Shown here piece by piece: positions 44,001-59,000 of a DNA stretch of 64,000 bases. Location of the stretch: assembly GCA_013399695.1 (NCBI GenBank), contig VXAU01003163.1, positions 1,528,060 to 1,592,059 of the forward strand. The letters run 5' to 3'. The position numbers and the translations under genes were made by a program. This DNA comes from Formicarius rufipectus (Eukaryota; Chordata; Aves; Passeriformes; Formicariidae). The notes beneath the pieces are model-generated. The model did not search any database, was not told the origin of the DNA, and saw only the letters and a program-made list of their open reading frames with translations. Position 1 is the stretch's first letter; the number at the start of each line of letters is the position of its first letter.

Positions 44001-47000
44001 ACAGGAAAAGAAAGGGAATATTTTAAATTCTGATACTCTCAAGGTCATGTCTAATTGGAATTTCCTGCCTGTGGGCAGATGCTTTTGGCTTTTTTTTTGA
44101 ATAAAAAATCTCAGGGAGGATCCCAGGGAACTATGAGAATACTTAAAAAGACTGAGCAAATGATTTGGTTTACTTCTCTCCTTTTTCTGTGGAGATTTGA
44201 ACTCCTGTTTTCCACCTGTCTGGATACTCTAACCATCCTCTTAAACATTCTTCTGGAATGAGGACATTTGCTATCCTTTTTCCTAAAGATGTTAGAGTGC
44301 ACAAGAAAGAATTTGAGCTCTGTGGAGCCAGAGAGGGTGCGTGCAAAAGCAAGAGCAGGCCTGTCTTCAACCGAGTTGTTGAGACATTGTGCAAGGAGGA
44401 AGTCAAACTGAGTTCTCAGTCTTGCTTCAAGGACAACAATCCTGTTTTAACCTTGTAAAAAATACACAAACAGCCTTTCATGCTGAGATACAATTAAATC
44501 TGCGGTATTTACTGAAGAATTGCAAGTGCCTAGGAAATTGAAGGCAATTTCTGATTTTTAGGTGTTTCAACCAGATGGAACTCTTCAGGTTTATAATTTT
44601 AAACATGAATACTTGCAGCAGGACTAATGCATCATCTGTTAGTTCAAGTCCTTTTTTTTTGATACTGGCTATTGGGGGAAATTGGAGCAGAACTGAAGTC
44701 TGTCAGTTCAAGCAGATGTCCAGCTTGAAGACAGAGTAAGCCAATACTTCTGTGTTCAGGTATACAAAATATGTATTTTGCATGTATGCATGTGAGAGAT
44801 GAAAAAAATTAAAAAAAAAAAAAATCAGTATTTACTGCCATAAGAAATTTGTATATGGTTTCGTACATTTAGGTTTAGATCCATGACTTCAAGTAAAACA
44901 CATTATTTGTAACTTAGCATCCCTAATGCAAACTGACATGTTCCTCTGTTCTTAAAGATTGTTCAAAAATAATCCAGCCAAATGCAAAAGATTTAGGGAG
45001 ACTAGAAAGTACCCTTGTTTATTAGGCAATTTATCTTGTTATTAAATATTTACACACCACTATATGTCTAACACATACTCCATATTAAAGCTATTAATGC
45101 CACTACTCTGGCAAGTTAAGAGTATTTGGAAAAAAACCCCAAAACCTGACATACACGGGATAATTTTACTGACCTTTGTAAAAAAAATATTAATTTCACT
45201 GGCATATGCTTGATGAATTTGGTAATTTAAATTCCTCATTCTAAAAATATCTTCTCCTGATGTGCAAACATTAGTATTCTGTCCTCACTTACCGGGCGTC
45301 CAAACTCCAGTTCTGAAAAGAATTTATACCAGGGTTCGTTTTCTAAATCTATGTCATCTGGGTTTATGCGATCAGTCTGGAGCAGTTGTGAAGGAAAAGG
45401 GAAGGAAAAGGCACACACTGAGCAAAGTGCTAGAAATGCCATGTCATTTTAACAACAAACACACAAACACAAAACAAATATGGTGAAAGAAATGGAATAA
45501 AATCAAAGAATGAAGATGGTATTTAAGACAGAGAATATTCTTGTTCAAGAGCTGTCATTGACTGGTAGCCTTAAAACTTTTATTTTCGTTGATGTTTGCT
45601 CAAGGACTGGAAGGTGCTAAACTTTAAAAAATTATACTTTTAAAGCCAAGAAGGCTCTTTGATCTTTTCTTTAAACATCACTGTGTTAGTTAAGCAGACT
45701 TAATGCTACTAAAAATTCCTTGTTAAGAAGATGATTTAAATGATTGTCAGCTCCAGCAGAGGCAAGAAATTGCCCCCCTGATCAGAAAGAAAGACAGAAC
45801 TTTATCTGTATTGCTTTTGGTCATTCCTCGTCTTCTCATAAAGCATGTTAATTCTGGATCTTGCTGTCTTGAAGCAAGCGCTGAGCAAAGATAAGGAATA
45901 TGCACCATGCAAGCATCACTATGTTAAAAAGCCACTTCAGCAGATGAAAAGGAAATGGTATATTTAAAATTCTATGGTCAAAATTTAGGGAACAAAAAAA
46001 TTATGCACTCCATAGTATTTGTTGCAGCACTACTGTGTAATGTTTTAACTCGTATAGCCTTGTTGACATAATGAAGCATTTTTTTCCACAGTGAAATACA
46101 TTGTTTTCATCTGAAAATTCCCACAGCAAAGGGATAAAGCAGCAATTGATAGCATTAAGGAAAGTCTTCAGTGAACAGAAGAATAATTGACAGATTTATT
46201 CAAGTAGCATGAAAACATGACAGTGCAAAACAGTACAGCTTTCAATGGGACATCTAATCAACTGTAAACTTGGCTGCATTAATTACTTTCTAAATAGCTC
46301 CAGTTTCTTTGTAGGATCTGATGCTGGCTTTCATGCAGCACAGAATTACAGTGAACTGTTGGCTTAAAGATCTCTGAAACAGAGAAATCCACCTGTTAAA
46401 AACATTTCTGAATTTAAAATTGGATTCTCCATAACTGCAATTATCAGAATTTAGACACTGATTATAGTGCGACCTAGAAAGCGATCGTCAAAGAAGAAGA
46501 CAGGGTGCTGCATATAAAATGATACTGGTGATCAAATATGTAACATTTTTTCCTTCAGAGTCAAGCTGTCACCAACACACCAAAACAATCACATACAGCT
46601 ACTTCTGTTTTCTGCAAGAGGTAACATTGAGATCTTGACCACTTCAGATCATTAAACATCTTACAGCACTTTACTTGCTGCCTTTGATGTTCCTGGGACA
46701 GACTGAACACGCTGCTCTATTCAAAGGTCAACAACCCTGCAGAATTAACTTGGTGCTCACACATCTATGAACTGTTCATGCAGTATCTGGACCCCAACTG
46801 TTGTCTCATACACTTATCTTGACAATATCCTTTCAAGTAAGGGAAGCAGTACTCCTGTGAATGGCGTGGGGAGTGAAAGTCACCGATGGACAACTTGTGC
46901 TCCACAGCAGGGTTAGGAAATGAAGATGCTCTGAAGTTGTGTCCTTAAATTTCCATGATCTACAGCCATAACTAAGCAGTACTAATGATGACTGTTTGAA

Positions 47001-50000
47001 CTCAATTATAGAGAAACACCACTGAAATTAGTTTCGTGAACTGACCACTAAAAATTTGTGAATTTAGTAGACTATGATTACTTTAAGAAAAAAAATGGAT
47101 TCTCTTCTAGAGAGATATGAGGGCAAAAGATTCACAATGCAGAAGATAACTCTGTTATATATCAACGTGATTCCCATTATAGAGAATGACTGGTGTATTC
47201 AAAGTTTTTTTTGCTTACCTTAAAAAAAAAAAAATATCCACAATTTAGAGCTGGATAATCTGAGAAGACAGTACTTAACAATTCATTCTTTTCTATACTT
47301 TCTCCCATCTAAGTTACAGTATGTTGAAATACGGCATATTTTTGTCTTTATATTCTAGCAGCAAATTAATTTTCACAGAAGTGCTCATATCAACAAATAG
47401 GTGCACTACATAAAATAAATAAATCCCTTGAAATGCATATAGGGTTGAAATTGTGGAGCTCTTGGCACTACAAATCCAGGCCTACTGACAATTACTTGCT
47501 TCGATAGTGAGTATCAGCCTTGTCAGCCTCAGGGTGCCCCAAAGAGGAGCAGCCCCACACCTACATAGAGATGGACTGGTGCCGCCTCTTGCAGGGAAGC
47601 AGAATGGACTGTCAGATAGTTGGGCTTCCACCCAGCTAGCCAAGGAGATAAAAATGAGTGAGTTGGCTCCCTTTTCATATTCTAGTACTCTTGCAATTAG
47701 CTGCAAGCTTAAAACCCCTTGCATAAAGCTAGAAATAGCATATTTTATCTGGATTCTAAGTTTTTCAGTTCTTCTCGTGTAGTAGTCTGCAAATAAAATG
47801 AGACTGCAAGAAACTGCATAAAGGTAACTACATGCACGCAAGTCCTGCTTTAAATCACAGCTTAAACTGCAGAGGGCAGCAAACAAAAAGAAACCAATAA
47901 ATACTGCAAATTCGCTGCTGCTTGGCAGTTCTAGAGAGGACTCTGCAATCCCTGTTCTACCAAGATCAATACACAAGCAGTTGATTTTGCTTGACTTTCG
48001 GATTCAGTTTTATTGACGGACCTTTTGCTATTATTTCCCCTTCTAAGAGACTTGAATGAATCACTTTGACTTAAAAACTGCACTTGGCTTAGTCTCAAAG
48101 TATCTCCCAAACTACTGGAATAGAAGGCAAAAGCAGTAAAGGAAAATCCCTTTTTATGACTTGTCAGCCAAACCAAGTCATGTTCCTACACTCTATCCTT
48201 CATCTAGTCATTTAGTAATATTTTGATTACTTGTTGGAAATAGACTACTAAGAATGACTAACTTCACTCCTTTTGCATCAGATGGTCAACAGAGCACTGC
48301 ATCAGCATACTCAAGTATGGAAGAACACGATCCTTGAAAAAAATTACATCTGTGATGTTACATGTAGCTTTGCTTGTGCTTGATTGGCTACACACAAACA
48401 GACAGTCACAGATAATAACCTGAAGTGTGCATTTAAACTTGTGAGTTAAATGGTTCTTATATGCATGGTCAAATCAGTATTTTGCATTTGCAAGATCAGA
48501 CACCATAATGAAGCCTGTTTAGAACAATGGACTGAGATGCCCTTTGTAAATTTGGTTTTTGCATTTCATTAGCTCTAAAAAGCCCGTTTTTTTTTTTTTT
48601 TTTTTTTGACTAACTTTTAAAGAGCTGTGGTAGCTCCAAGTCTAGTACCAGATTGACTTAGTCTCTCTATATTTTTATGAGAAGAAATATTTTTTAATGA
48701 CATATTAAAACATATCAAGCAGAATATTCTGATAACCAGCTTGAAATGTCACAAGCAATCAAACATGCATACTCTAAAGAAAATTTCAAATTTTTCACTA
48801 CAGTACAAATGAAACCAAACAAAAAAATCAATAGAAATACATCATGGAGCAAGTCTGGTTTATTTTTTTAGTCCTTGTCAAAACATTAATTTTTTTTTAA
48901 ATTTATTCTGATCATTAATTCCTCTTGCACATTATACAAAACAGACATTATACTAAATAGACATTAAAAAAATCTAGAATTCAAATTTAACCTATCAGTT
49001 TTGCCTAAGTAGCACACGTACTTTTATGCTTAGACTAAATTACTTCATGAAAATCTATTTCTTGTACCAATTTCACAAAATCTTACTTTACAGCAACACC
49101 ATGATTATTCTTTACATGCTCTACTGCAGAAATAGAGAAATGTACATGCACAAAGAATTGCTTCCCATATACAAGGTAGAAAATAATAAAATTTATCATC
49201 ATGTTCACGTGAATAAGATTAACCTTTTACACTGCCATTTACTTATTCATGCAACTTAAATATCCACTTTAGGACACAAATCTATGCTTTGCATGACATT
49301 GGAGAAGAAGAACATTTTATTGAATTGCAGATATTGGAGATGAAAATATTCATCAGAACAAGTTAGGTACCACCTTACCAGTGTTCTAATATTGTAAGAA
49401 ATAGTAATATTTTCTGGGCTTACTGAAATAGGAAAAAAAAGGAACTTCATCATCATGTCTTGCCCTAATATCACTTACTTTTAGCTGTAATATAGCTGTA
49501 TAAAGCTATATTATATAAAGACATATATAGCTGTATAAAGACTAATCCCAAGCTTCTACTTTTTGTTGATGTTTGATACTGTTACAAATCAAATTATGGA
49601 AGAAAACACATTAATTTCCTATTTCATGACAGAAGGCTGCTACATAGTACAGCAGTTTGAAATTACACTCATTCTTTTATATCCATAACAAATCTAATCA
49701 GTTATCCCTAACCAATCTATCCATTTAATGTTTATTACTAGGTCAATTTTTTAGATTTATTATTTCTCAAATTCTTTTGGCCAATGAGGATCTGTTGAAT
49801 AATATTTCCCACTAAATATCCCACTGAATCTCAATTTCTTATATTCATCCCATGTTTCTAATCTCCAGATTACTCACAACTGATCCCAATCCACTACCTA
49901 CATCAGTAAAAGGAACGTTGATCTTTCAAACATCATCTGTCCTGTTTATTATAAGGTCACTTTAAATATTTTATATTTCAATATATTATTTTACCATTTA

Positions 50001-53000
50001 CAATCTTGTAGACATGGAAATGATTTGATTTCAGAAAAAAAGATCAGGATTTGGAGTGCTAGAAAAGCTCCCTCTGACTTTTTGTTTTTGAGAAAACTAA
50101 TAAAGTATGAATTTCTACTTCAGATACTAAAAATGTCCATCCTGTGTGATATGAATGACCTGTATTTATTTTCTGTTTCATAATTTTTATTAATACTTTT
50201 GGTGTCATCAGAATACATTTTTAGACATTAGAAATCAAATCGTTTGAGATTATCAAAATGCAAGACTTAAGTAATACTGACACAGCTGAGAATTTGGAGT
50301 TTTCATCTGAATTTCGACCCGATGTATTGTTTTCAGATGTCAACTTTTCATACACACAGCAAAAACTTTTGACCTGCTCTGTTGTTCATCATATAAGAAG
50401 TTGTTAGTTTTGCTTTCTATATCCCATTCAATGAACACAAGGAAAGCAAATGTTTTTTGCAATATGGTCCAAAAGAAGCATCTAAGTACATAAAGCTAAA
50501 GAGCCTATCTATCAACAGCAGAAATTCCAGACTGATAAAACTGCCTGTTAAAATGCCAATTAAATAAAATTATTTGTTAAGGTCATCTGCACAACAAGTA
50601 TTAAACCCCATTTGATTATGTTGATTCATTAGCAGTTCCTATAGAAATGCCTATTTCGTCTTTGAAAAATGCATTAATTCTTCAAGAACTTAATTTCACA
50701 GAAAAAGATCTTGGTGTTTTCTAGCTAACAAAAATTAGATTGCTGCAAAGACCACAAAAACTAAGGAAAAACTGCTTCATTTAGGTGTTTCTCACTATTG
50801 ACATACTACATATTCCAAAATTCAATTATTTACTTAATTTAATTTAAATTGGCAAAATAAATTCTGTGTGCAAGCATATAATACTGAATAATCCAGTATT
50901 GATTACACAACGCCTTTTAAAATTGGACTCTCTCACCCATTTCAACCTCAACATAAAGGACCAAGAAAAGAAAATATTGCCATTAATATATAACAGTTTT
51001 CCTAAAATAAGATAGTGTTAAGATAGCACAAAGATAAATTAGAAGGGTTGGGTGAATGCATCTTTCAGCAAATGAAAATCTCTGTTAACTGTCATTTTGC
51101 AAGCATTAAGCATAGCTTTATCAGATATGCTTGTAAAAACCTCCACAATTGCAATTATTATTCAGAAAGCAGGAATAAATGTTTTTAATTATCTGTTAAT
51201 GTACACTCAGTAATCACAGAGTAACTGAGGTTGGAAAGGACCTCCAGAGGTCATCTAGCCCAACCTCCTGTTAAAAGTAGGTCTAATCAGATCAGGTTGC
51301 TCAGGGCTGTGTTCAGGTGAGTCCTCTCTAGGCAACCTCGACCAGTATTTGACCAAAATCTGCTTAGGTGCACAATTAGAGACATCCTGAAAAGGCAAAT
51401 AGTTTATTTTTATGCAAAACTAACCCAAACTCACATTTAAACACAAACATCAGATAATAGCAAAGACAAATTGCTTCAATATTGCTCTAAGTAATTATTA
51501 ATAGTAGCAAACAATAAAAAGATAACATCTTACCAATTCTCTTATTGTATTGCCCATTTCATTTGAGTGCCTTACCGGTCTTTCATGTTCAAGGATCGAT
51601 GACTTTCCTGGCTCATATTCAAAAATACTTCTTGGTTCGGAACGGAACTTGCGAGTGTCTACCTTTCTGTCAGGAGGATCCCAGTCATTTCTAAACAACA
51701 AATACAAGCAATTGAGCTAATTTACTGTCTTCACCATCTGCTTTACAGCTCTATGCAACAGAAACCTGCAAAGCCAGATGAGGTTCAGAATGCTTACTCT
51801 TTTCAGATTTCACTTGCAAAATGTCTAGCCTCGCATCCTAATGTTTCATTCTATCATCTGAACCTGTTTGCAGCAGGTATACTCCATACAGCAGGAAAAA
51901 TAATAGACATGTCTGGCCTGTATGATCACTCATACTTTTCTTATAACTACTAGATCAGTTTAAAAACATCCCTGACATACTCTGTCAAAATAACATGGCA
52001 TTGCAAACCATTGCAAATAACTACACTTGTTTTGTGCACTACACTAATATAGGGACGAGGTAGATATTTTCTGCATCACACAACATGATAATTTCATACT
52101 GAAGAAGTTATACAATTTTCTGAGAAAAAAAAAGAGTAATTATTTAAAAAGAGTGAAAATCTGTTAGATGTTCATTATCCTGATCTGTAGTAGAACTATT
52201 TCTGAATATCATTGTAAGTAGTATACTGTTTCCCTAGAAACTTGAATAGATAAGCAAGAGTCTTTGGAACAGAAATGGATCCATGTTCTCTATAATTACA
52301 AAATTGCTTTCCATGTAACAGTGCTACGGAAAGAATATAAAGTAACCCATGCTACTGTATTTTGTCATTCATTTACCCTTTTATATTGCTAACTAGATAC
52401 ACATTTTTGGGGAATAGATAGCTAGTTACAGTGAGACCTACCTTTTCATGGTGGTTTTGGTAGTACCTACCTACACTGTGTTTGGAAAACTGCGGCTCAT
52501 GCATATTTTTATTTAGCTCTGAGTAAAATGACCCACTACTAACTCAATGGATAGAGTAGAAGGAAGGAGAAAAACTACCAGCGATTGTCTGTATTTACAA
52601 CATGAAAGAGCACATGCCGATTACATTTCATCAGTTCTATTGGCCTCTCTGATGTGACATGGTTTGATGTGACTGAACATAACAAGGCACGTGTCATGTG
52701 CCTTGAAAAAATCCATGGGGTAGCTTTTGTTTATCGTATACATGCAAGTGCAATTTCTGGGACATAGACACCTCTATTTATAACATGCCCTACATTTCAA
52801 GGGAAGTATTTATACATGGCTATATTGTTTATTTCCACTGAGGAAAAAAATTACTTTCAGAGCAGAAAGGATTGCATTTTTTGAGAATGAACAGGGAAAT
52901 TAAAATGTTCTGATCAGGTTGCAATATGCTGCAAGTCACTGAAGAAAAAAAGATGCTACTGAAATTCTGATTCACACTCAGTTCACCTAATTTACAGCAT

Positions 53001-56000
53001 TCAGCCTGTAATCCCATATGGACTATACTTCTGAGCCCAGCTGTTAATGCAAACCTTATCTTGGCTCTCAGCTATGAAACTGTGATACAAGTGAACCTAA
53101 GCCTCTTATGCGAGATTTTAAATACTCAGGCTTTATAGGCAATTAAAAAAAGAATCTACCAATGGTAGGAAAAGATTGATGAGCTATAGCTTTCAGCAGT
53201 GGGCAAAGCATAACCAACGTGTTTGGCATCCCCTGATCTGGAGAACCCAGATTTCCACTGCCTGTCTTACCATTAAGACAGGAGATTAAAAGGAGATTAA
53301 AAGGGAAGACTAAACAGCCAAATTCAGTGCTGTACAGTTATTTTCAATCTTGACAAAAGGAACTACAACAGGCCTCAATTTCTGTGACCAAGGCATTTGG
53401 CTTAGTACAGGACAATGACTCACATAACTTCACAGTTCAGCACATCCACATTTTGGTGCCTTGCTAAAAAAACCTACACTTCTGTTGTGAACTGCTAACC
53501 AAATTCAAACCTCATGGCCTTCAGGAGGCAGCCCAACTCTAACTTTTAGCATTTCCTCTTGACAATCTTCTCTTGGAAACAGGGTAGCAAAATCAGTAAC
53601 CATCAAGCAACGGCATCTTATTCTGCAATATGTGTATCTGCTGAACTACATTTTAGATTGCCTCTACCTACAAAGTTTTCAAAAAGCCACAGTTATACTC
53701 TTAATTTTAAACAGTATGGTATTTCCTCATAATATTTTATTCAAAATACTTACTGTTAGAAGTTGTTTAATATAACTAAATTTCTACATAAAAATACGTC
53801 CAAGGTGACAAAATGGGCCAATTCTGTTTTGCTGCTTGAATGTAACAAATAGAGGTGGGCTTGTAGGCACAAATTAAAGAAAAAAAATGACCCTTTAAAT
53901 ATATAATACACACACATATAAATGTATAATAACAATATTGTATTAACATTCAGTATTTATGAATGTAAACACTAAAGAAAAAGGTGTGTGCTTGAGTTAG
54001 TATCTAGAGATACGCTGGAGTCTACAGAGTTTGTGTGCAGGTCACTTGCATGGTTTTATCAAGAGGATAAGGACTTCTTTCCTGACTTATTAATTATAAA
54101 CTTTTTTCAGGCTGGACTCTAACCACTGGGATATGGTTTTGTGAAGCAAACCTAGAGCTGGAAAATCGTGATATATCTGCAATGCACTTCTAATCTGTCT
54201 ATACTACCTTGGTCTACCAAAATGGAGGTTGAAAAATAGAGATATAAAGCACTTCTGAGATGTGGGGAAACAAGTTGATTGCTACACCCTTACAGTTTCG
54301 CTCTTCCTTGAATTTCAATTTACATCATCTTTTTGATCATTTGTCTTTGCTGTTGGATACAATAAATGGCCTTTCCTACTCAGAAACTAACTATTAAAGA
54401 CAGCTGCAAGAGCACAGACTGTTCTAAAACACAAGTAAGACAATCCCACTAATGAGAATAAAAATGTTAAATGCTCATGGTCATACCAGTTGTAAGAATA
54501 AGCACTTGTTTAGCATATCGAAGAAATGACAGTATTATATATGGTGCCCAGACTGCTGGTGAAGATTAGCCCTTATCACCTGACTGCCCCTTGAACAAAG
54601 CCCTTAAAGTCATATTATTCTATAGCTGCTATTTTATCCTTTGTTACATTCTGTAACTGGAATACCATACATACCAAGAACACATTTTGAAAATGTGCTC
54701 ACTTACTTTTCTGGGGTAGACCTTTGCCTCATTCGATGTGGTGGTACTGGAGGTGGCACATGTGGAGGTGGTAAAGGGGAGGAGACCTTAAAGGCATCAG
54801 AGCTACTGTCAGAAGCACTTTTAGACAAGGGTCTGTACGTCTGTGTCTTTGCAGCTGGGTGTGCCTGAGCAGAGAAGGATGGACTGTAGCTACCTAATAT
54901 AAAATAAAACCAGAAATAGTCGCAGCATGAGAAAGTGTTTTAAAGAAACACAACACGGAATGTTACAAGAACCCTCAGTAATTCAAAAAAGATGCAAGGT
55001 TACAAAAATGTGTAAATACACCTTTAAAAGTATATTGCTGTGTACCATGTGGCTCATTAGAAAACTTGGTATGTATTTTTATATAAAACTACAAACACAC
55101 AGATAAAGTGCAGTATAGTTAAAATAAATTAAATATTAATTTGACTGGGGGAGAAGTTAATGGGTGTATATATCCATCACAACTGTTAATGACAGCCTGT
55201 AATTAATCCCCAGGCTCATCCTGTCACTCTTTTTTTCTATGTTCAGGAGGAAGAGAAGAGGCAGGAAACATACCTTTTTTTTCATTGTTTTAATAATTAG
55301 TTAGTCTGGGACAATGAGGCAATAGCACATCTTGAAGAGGATCACAAGAGTACAAAGAGATGTCAAACCACTGACTCACAACAAATGCTCTCAACAGCAC
55401 AGAAAAAGGCACTATTGAGACCATGTAGAATACAACAAAAACTGAAATGGAAAAATTGTGAATGGCATTTTTGCAGAAGGCACTACGGCTTTTTTGCACA
55501 TAGTCCATTGATGCTTTCATTTTTGTTTTTTATGGTCAATAATTTTATGATATGGTTATAATCTTCTGAAATACAATGATTAAATATCTTAGATTAATGT
55601 ATTTTCTTGTACCTAAATAACATCAATGCCAGGGCCTATAGCAAAAATGGATCAGTTTATAAAACAGACTCAGTTTCATTAGGCACTTTTACTGCATATT
55701 TTTAAGGTGTTCTCATTACATCCTTTTTATCCTTTCATGTCAGTAATTAGCATTTGCATTTTCACACACTAGTTCCCCTTCCATTTTCATACGGAAAGGC
55801 TGTGTTACTCACAATCACTAGCAAAAATAAATGCAAAGTAATCAAGAAGCTACAGTATTACAGTGTTTTCCATCTGCAGTGAGAGGCCCACAGCTGCAAT
55901 TCATTGCTGGGTAAGAATAAAACTAAAATTAAACTTGTCTGATTTGCAGGGAAAAGGCATGAACAACTCAGATCAAACACGACAATAAAGTGTGTTTCTA

Positions 56001-59000
56001 TAAGCATTATAAAAGCAAGCACAAAGAGTTAACTACTCCATTACTTGCTGACACTAACAAAAGACTCATTTTGAATAGGGAATAATTCCTACCAGTACCA
56101 TATGCATATGCAGTATTATACAAGTCTGTGTCGTCATCTACAAAAAGAAAACACACGTGTTACAGTAGTGCCATACATGCCAGTTTACCACAGAAATGCA
56201 GCCTTGTTTTTGCAAATACAAACAGAAGATCGATAGGCAATCAAACACTGTATTTCTTTTCCTGATCTCACTGATGTTTTTGGAAGACTCTCTTCCTATT
56301 ATACTTACCATAGGCTGTTTTTACCATCTTGTGGCTAAAATGGTATCTTCTGGTCATGTTACCCATATTGCATAGCTGCTATATTTAGATAGAACCAAAT
56401 TGTAAATTTGGTCTTTTCCCTTCCTCAAGCTCAATTCTTTCCTTTTGTCAGCTTTTCTCTGCTAGAGACTGTTAAGTTGTTGTTCCTATCACAAAAAGTA
56501 ACTCCAAATATCTACTATGTGATGAGTGTTCAAAATAGATCCTGTAAGAGAACATTTTCCTGCCTACATTTCTTATTCTCCCACTCACATTCTGTGTGAC
56601 CACACTGAATGTTAGCTCTACCTCAGATGAACGACATCTCCTTCCTTTCAGAGGTGTAAAGAGCGCAATTGCTATTTATATAGTTTCTTAACATCTTTGG
56701 TGACAATCATGACAAAGGACATTAACTTTAAAGCTAGCGATGTCACCAAAGCTTCATTTCAGCAAAACCAAATAAGATATTTTATGAAAACAATTCAAGT
56801 CCAAAATTTATACTCAAACCAGCCTGTTTACTAGCCTGTGCTCTTCTAACATCTGAGGTCTCCAAAAGAAAGCTGGTACAGTAGGAGATTTACAGTGGTC
56901 AATTCCTCATCTCTTAAAATGGACATGAGCATTACTTCACTGAGCTTCCCAGTGAGATGTAATCATGCTGGCTGCACATATATTCTAATAACTTTGTTAT
57001 TTCATTTTAGTAATAAAATAAACCAAAGCGCTTTCAGCAGTAAAATCCATCTCTGAATTTATGGATTCATTATCTGATGCTTGGTGAACTCCTTTATTTT
57101 CACATAGCAGACAACCAAAATGCAGAAAAATGTGTGTTTTAATATGAGAACTATGCATCCTAGAAAAAAACATACTCACCAGGTCTATGAACCATATGGA
57201 TTTGCTTGAACATCGTCTTGTACCAATCCTTTGGCCTGTCAACTGTCTAAAGAAAACACAGTTTTAACAATTAAAAATAAAATAAAGATACTTGCATGTA
57301 CAGATCTGATCAGACATTTAATGCTATTCTAGACAGAAAGTCTGTTGTATTTTGTTAACTATTTAATATAATAATTTTCATACCACCTATTTCAAATTGT
57401 GTATTTAGGTTTTTCATATAGGAATTCCTGTAAAAATTCTGGAAGACACTGAAGACTGAGTCAATCTGGGACTCTGATCCTGGGAGGCTACAATGGTTAG
57501 GAACATAGGAATTAGTGACACATCAACAGTTTATCATCTTAGTGCCCTATCTGACAATGATGAATCCTAGATTATTTACAAGAAAATAAAAATACCTCAT
57601 CAACTATTATTACAAGCATGTAAGAAAAACATCTTTTGAACTCCTGGCATTCTCAAAATATAATTGTTAATGATGCAGAAAGATACAGGAATGCTACTGA
57701 GAAAGGAATTAAGACCACACTATATTTAAAAGCTACTGTTTGGATTGTAAATGAAGAGTATTCCTTTTATCAGTTTTAAGTGTCCTTTCCAGACCACTTC
57801 ATTTCAATTATTTTTCTGTTTTGAGAAAAGTGAATACAATATACCTTTTTAATAATCACTCATTAAATTATAATTATCCTTACTTTTTCTAACCAAGTAA
57901 TCCTAAAGTCCTCAGATTCTGCTCATACCAACATGTGCTTCTTTTTATCTCTTACCCTTCTGCATTTTCTATTTTGCTGCCATTTTCTTTGCGGTAGGAC
58001 GATAATATTTCAGAAAGGGATTAACAAAAGGGCAAGCGTTTTTTCAGTATTATTCTTAATTCCTTAAATTTTGCTTGCCACTAAGTAGTCAGAAAAGCAA
58101 AAGTTTTAATGCAGAGAATCATAGAATGATTTGGGTTGGAAGGGACCTTAAAGATCACCTAGTTTCTAAGCTCCCTGCCATGTGTTGGGGCAGTTTTCAC
58201 CAGACCAGGTTGATCAGAGCCCCATCCAGCCTAGCCTTGAACAGTTCCATGGATGGGGCATACACAACTTCTCTGGGCAATAAAAAGCCTCCAAAAACCC
58301 CCAAAATATACAAAATTGTCTTCAAACCATATGGTGAACAAGGACAATTCAAAAAATCCTCTTGAAGAGCATTATCTTGCAGTAGCTAATACTAAAAATG
58401 CCATCACTTTGCCCTCTTTAACATGAAAAGTGAAAATCTGCAAATTTTTCCCGACAAAATACTGGACAGATCTGAGTGTGTTCACCTGGGTCCATGTTGT
58501 CTTTACTAAATCACACTGTTGCCCTAAATACTTGTTACAGTTACACTACATAAACCATCTGTTTTGTTAACAATAGTGAGCTCTTACTATAAGGGACTAG
58601 GCAGCAATGCTCACCTATTTTGAGGACTTGAGTTCTCATAAAATTGCTATTAAATGACACAGAAAAAATGTTTAAAAGAAGACATGACAGTCAATTGAAG
58701 AACTTGGAACTCTGCTGGGTAAGAAAAAACTCTGAGGGGGGTTATGCCTTTTACCTAGACCTGTTTGCATGACAGAGATGAAGGAGACAGTTTTGATTCA
58801 AGACAGGTGCCTTTATCCACCTACCAATATTGCTGAATTCTGCCAAGAATAAGATATTCAGAAGTGGATTTGGACCATTTTAACGTTGTTTCCATAAACG
58901 TATTAAACATCTACACTAGTAGAACTCTGGCAAGAATAATTTATCTGGATTTGAAACAAGTATGCCATTTGGTGCTCCAGGATCATATATGCTCAAAAGT

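Larger units (their letters stand above)
45377..51575 (-). other. Intron, WDPPDRK exon to TDRINP cassette
   Basis: 6.2 kb. Holds the CR1 tail at 51211-51352, a T tract at 48587-48607, the short direct repeat at 49.5 kb and an unassigned GC-richer block at about 47500-47660. Confidence 0.85.

Noticed and set aside
47482..47976. 164-codon minus-strand open frame
   Set aside because: Low-complexity hydrophobic translation with no domain, no family resemblance and no phase-compatible splice pair to neighbouring SORBS2 exons.
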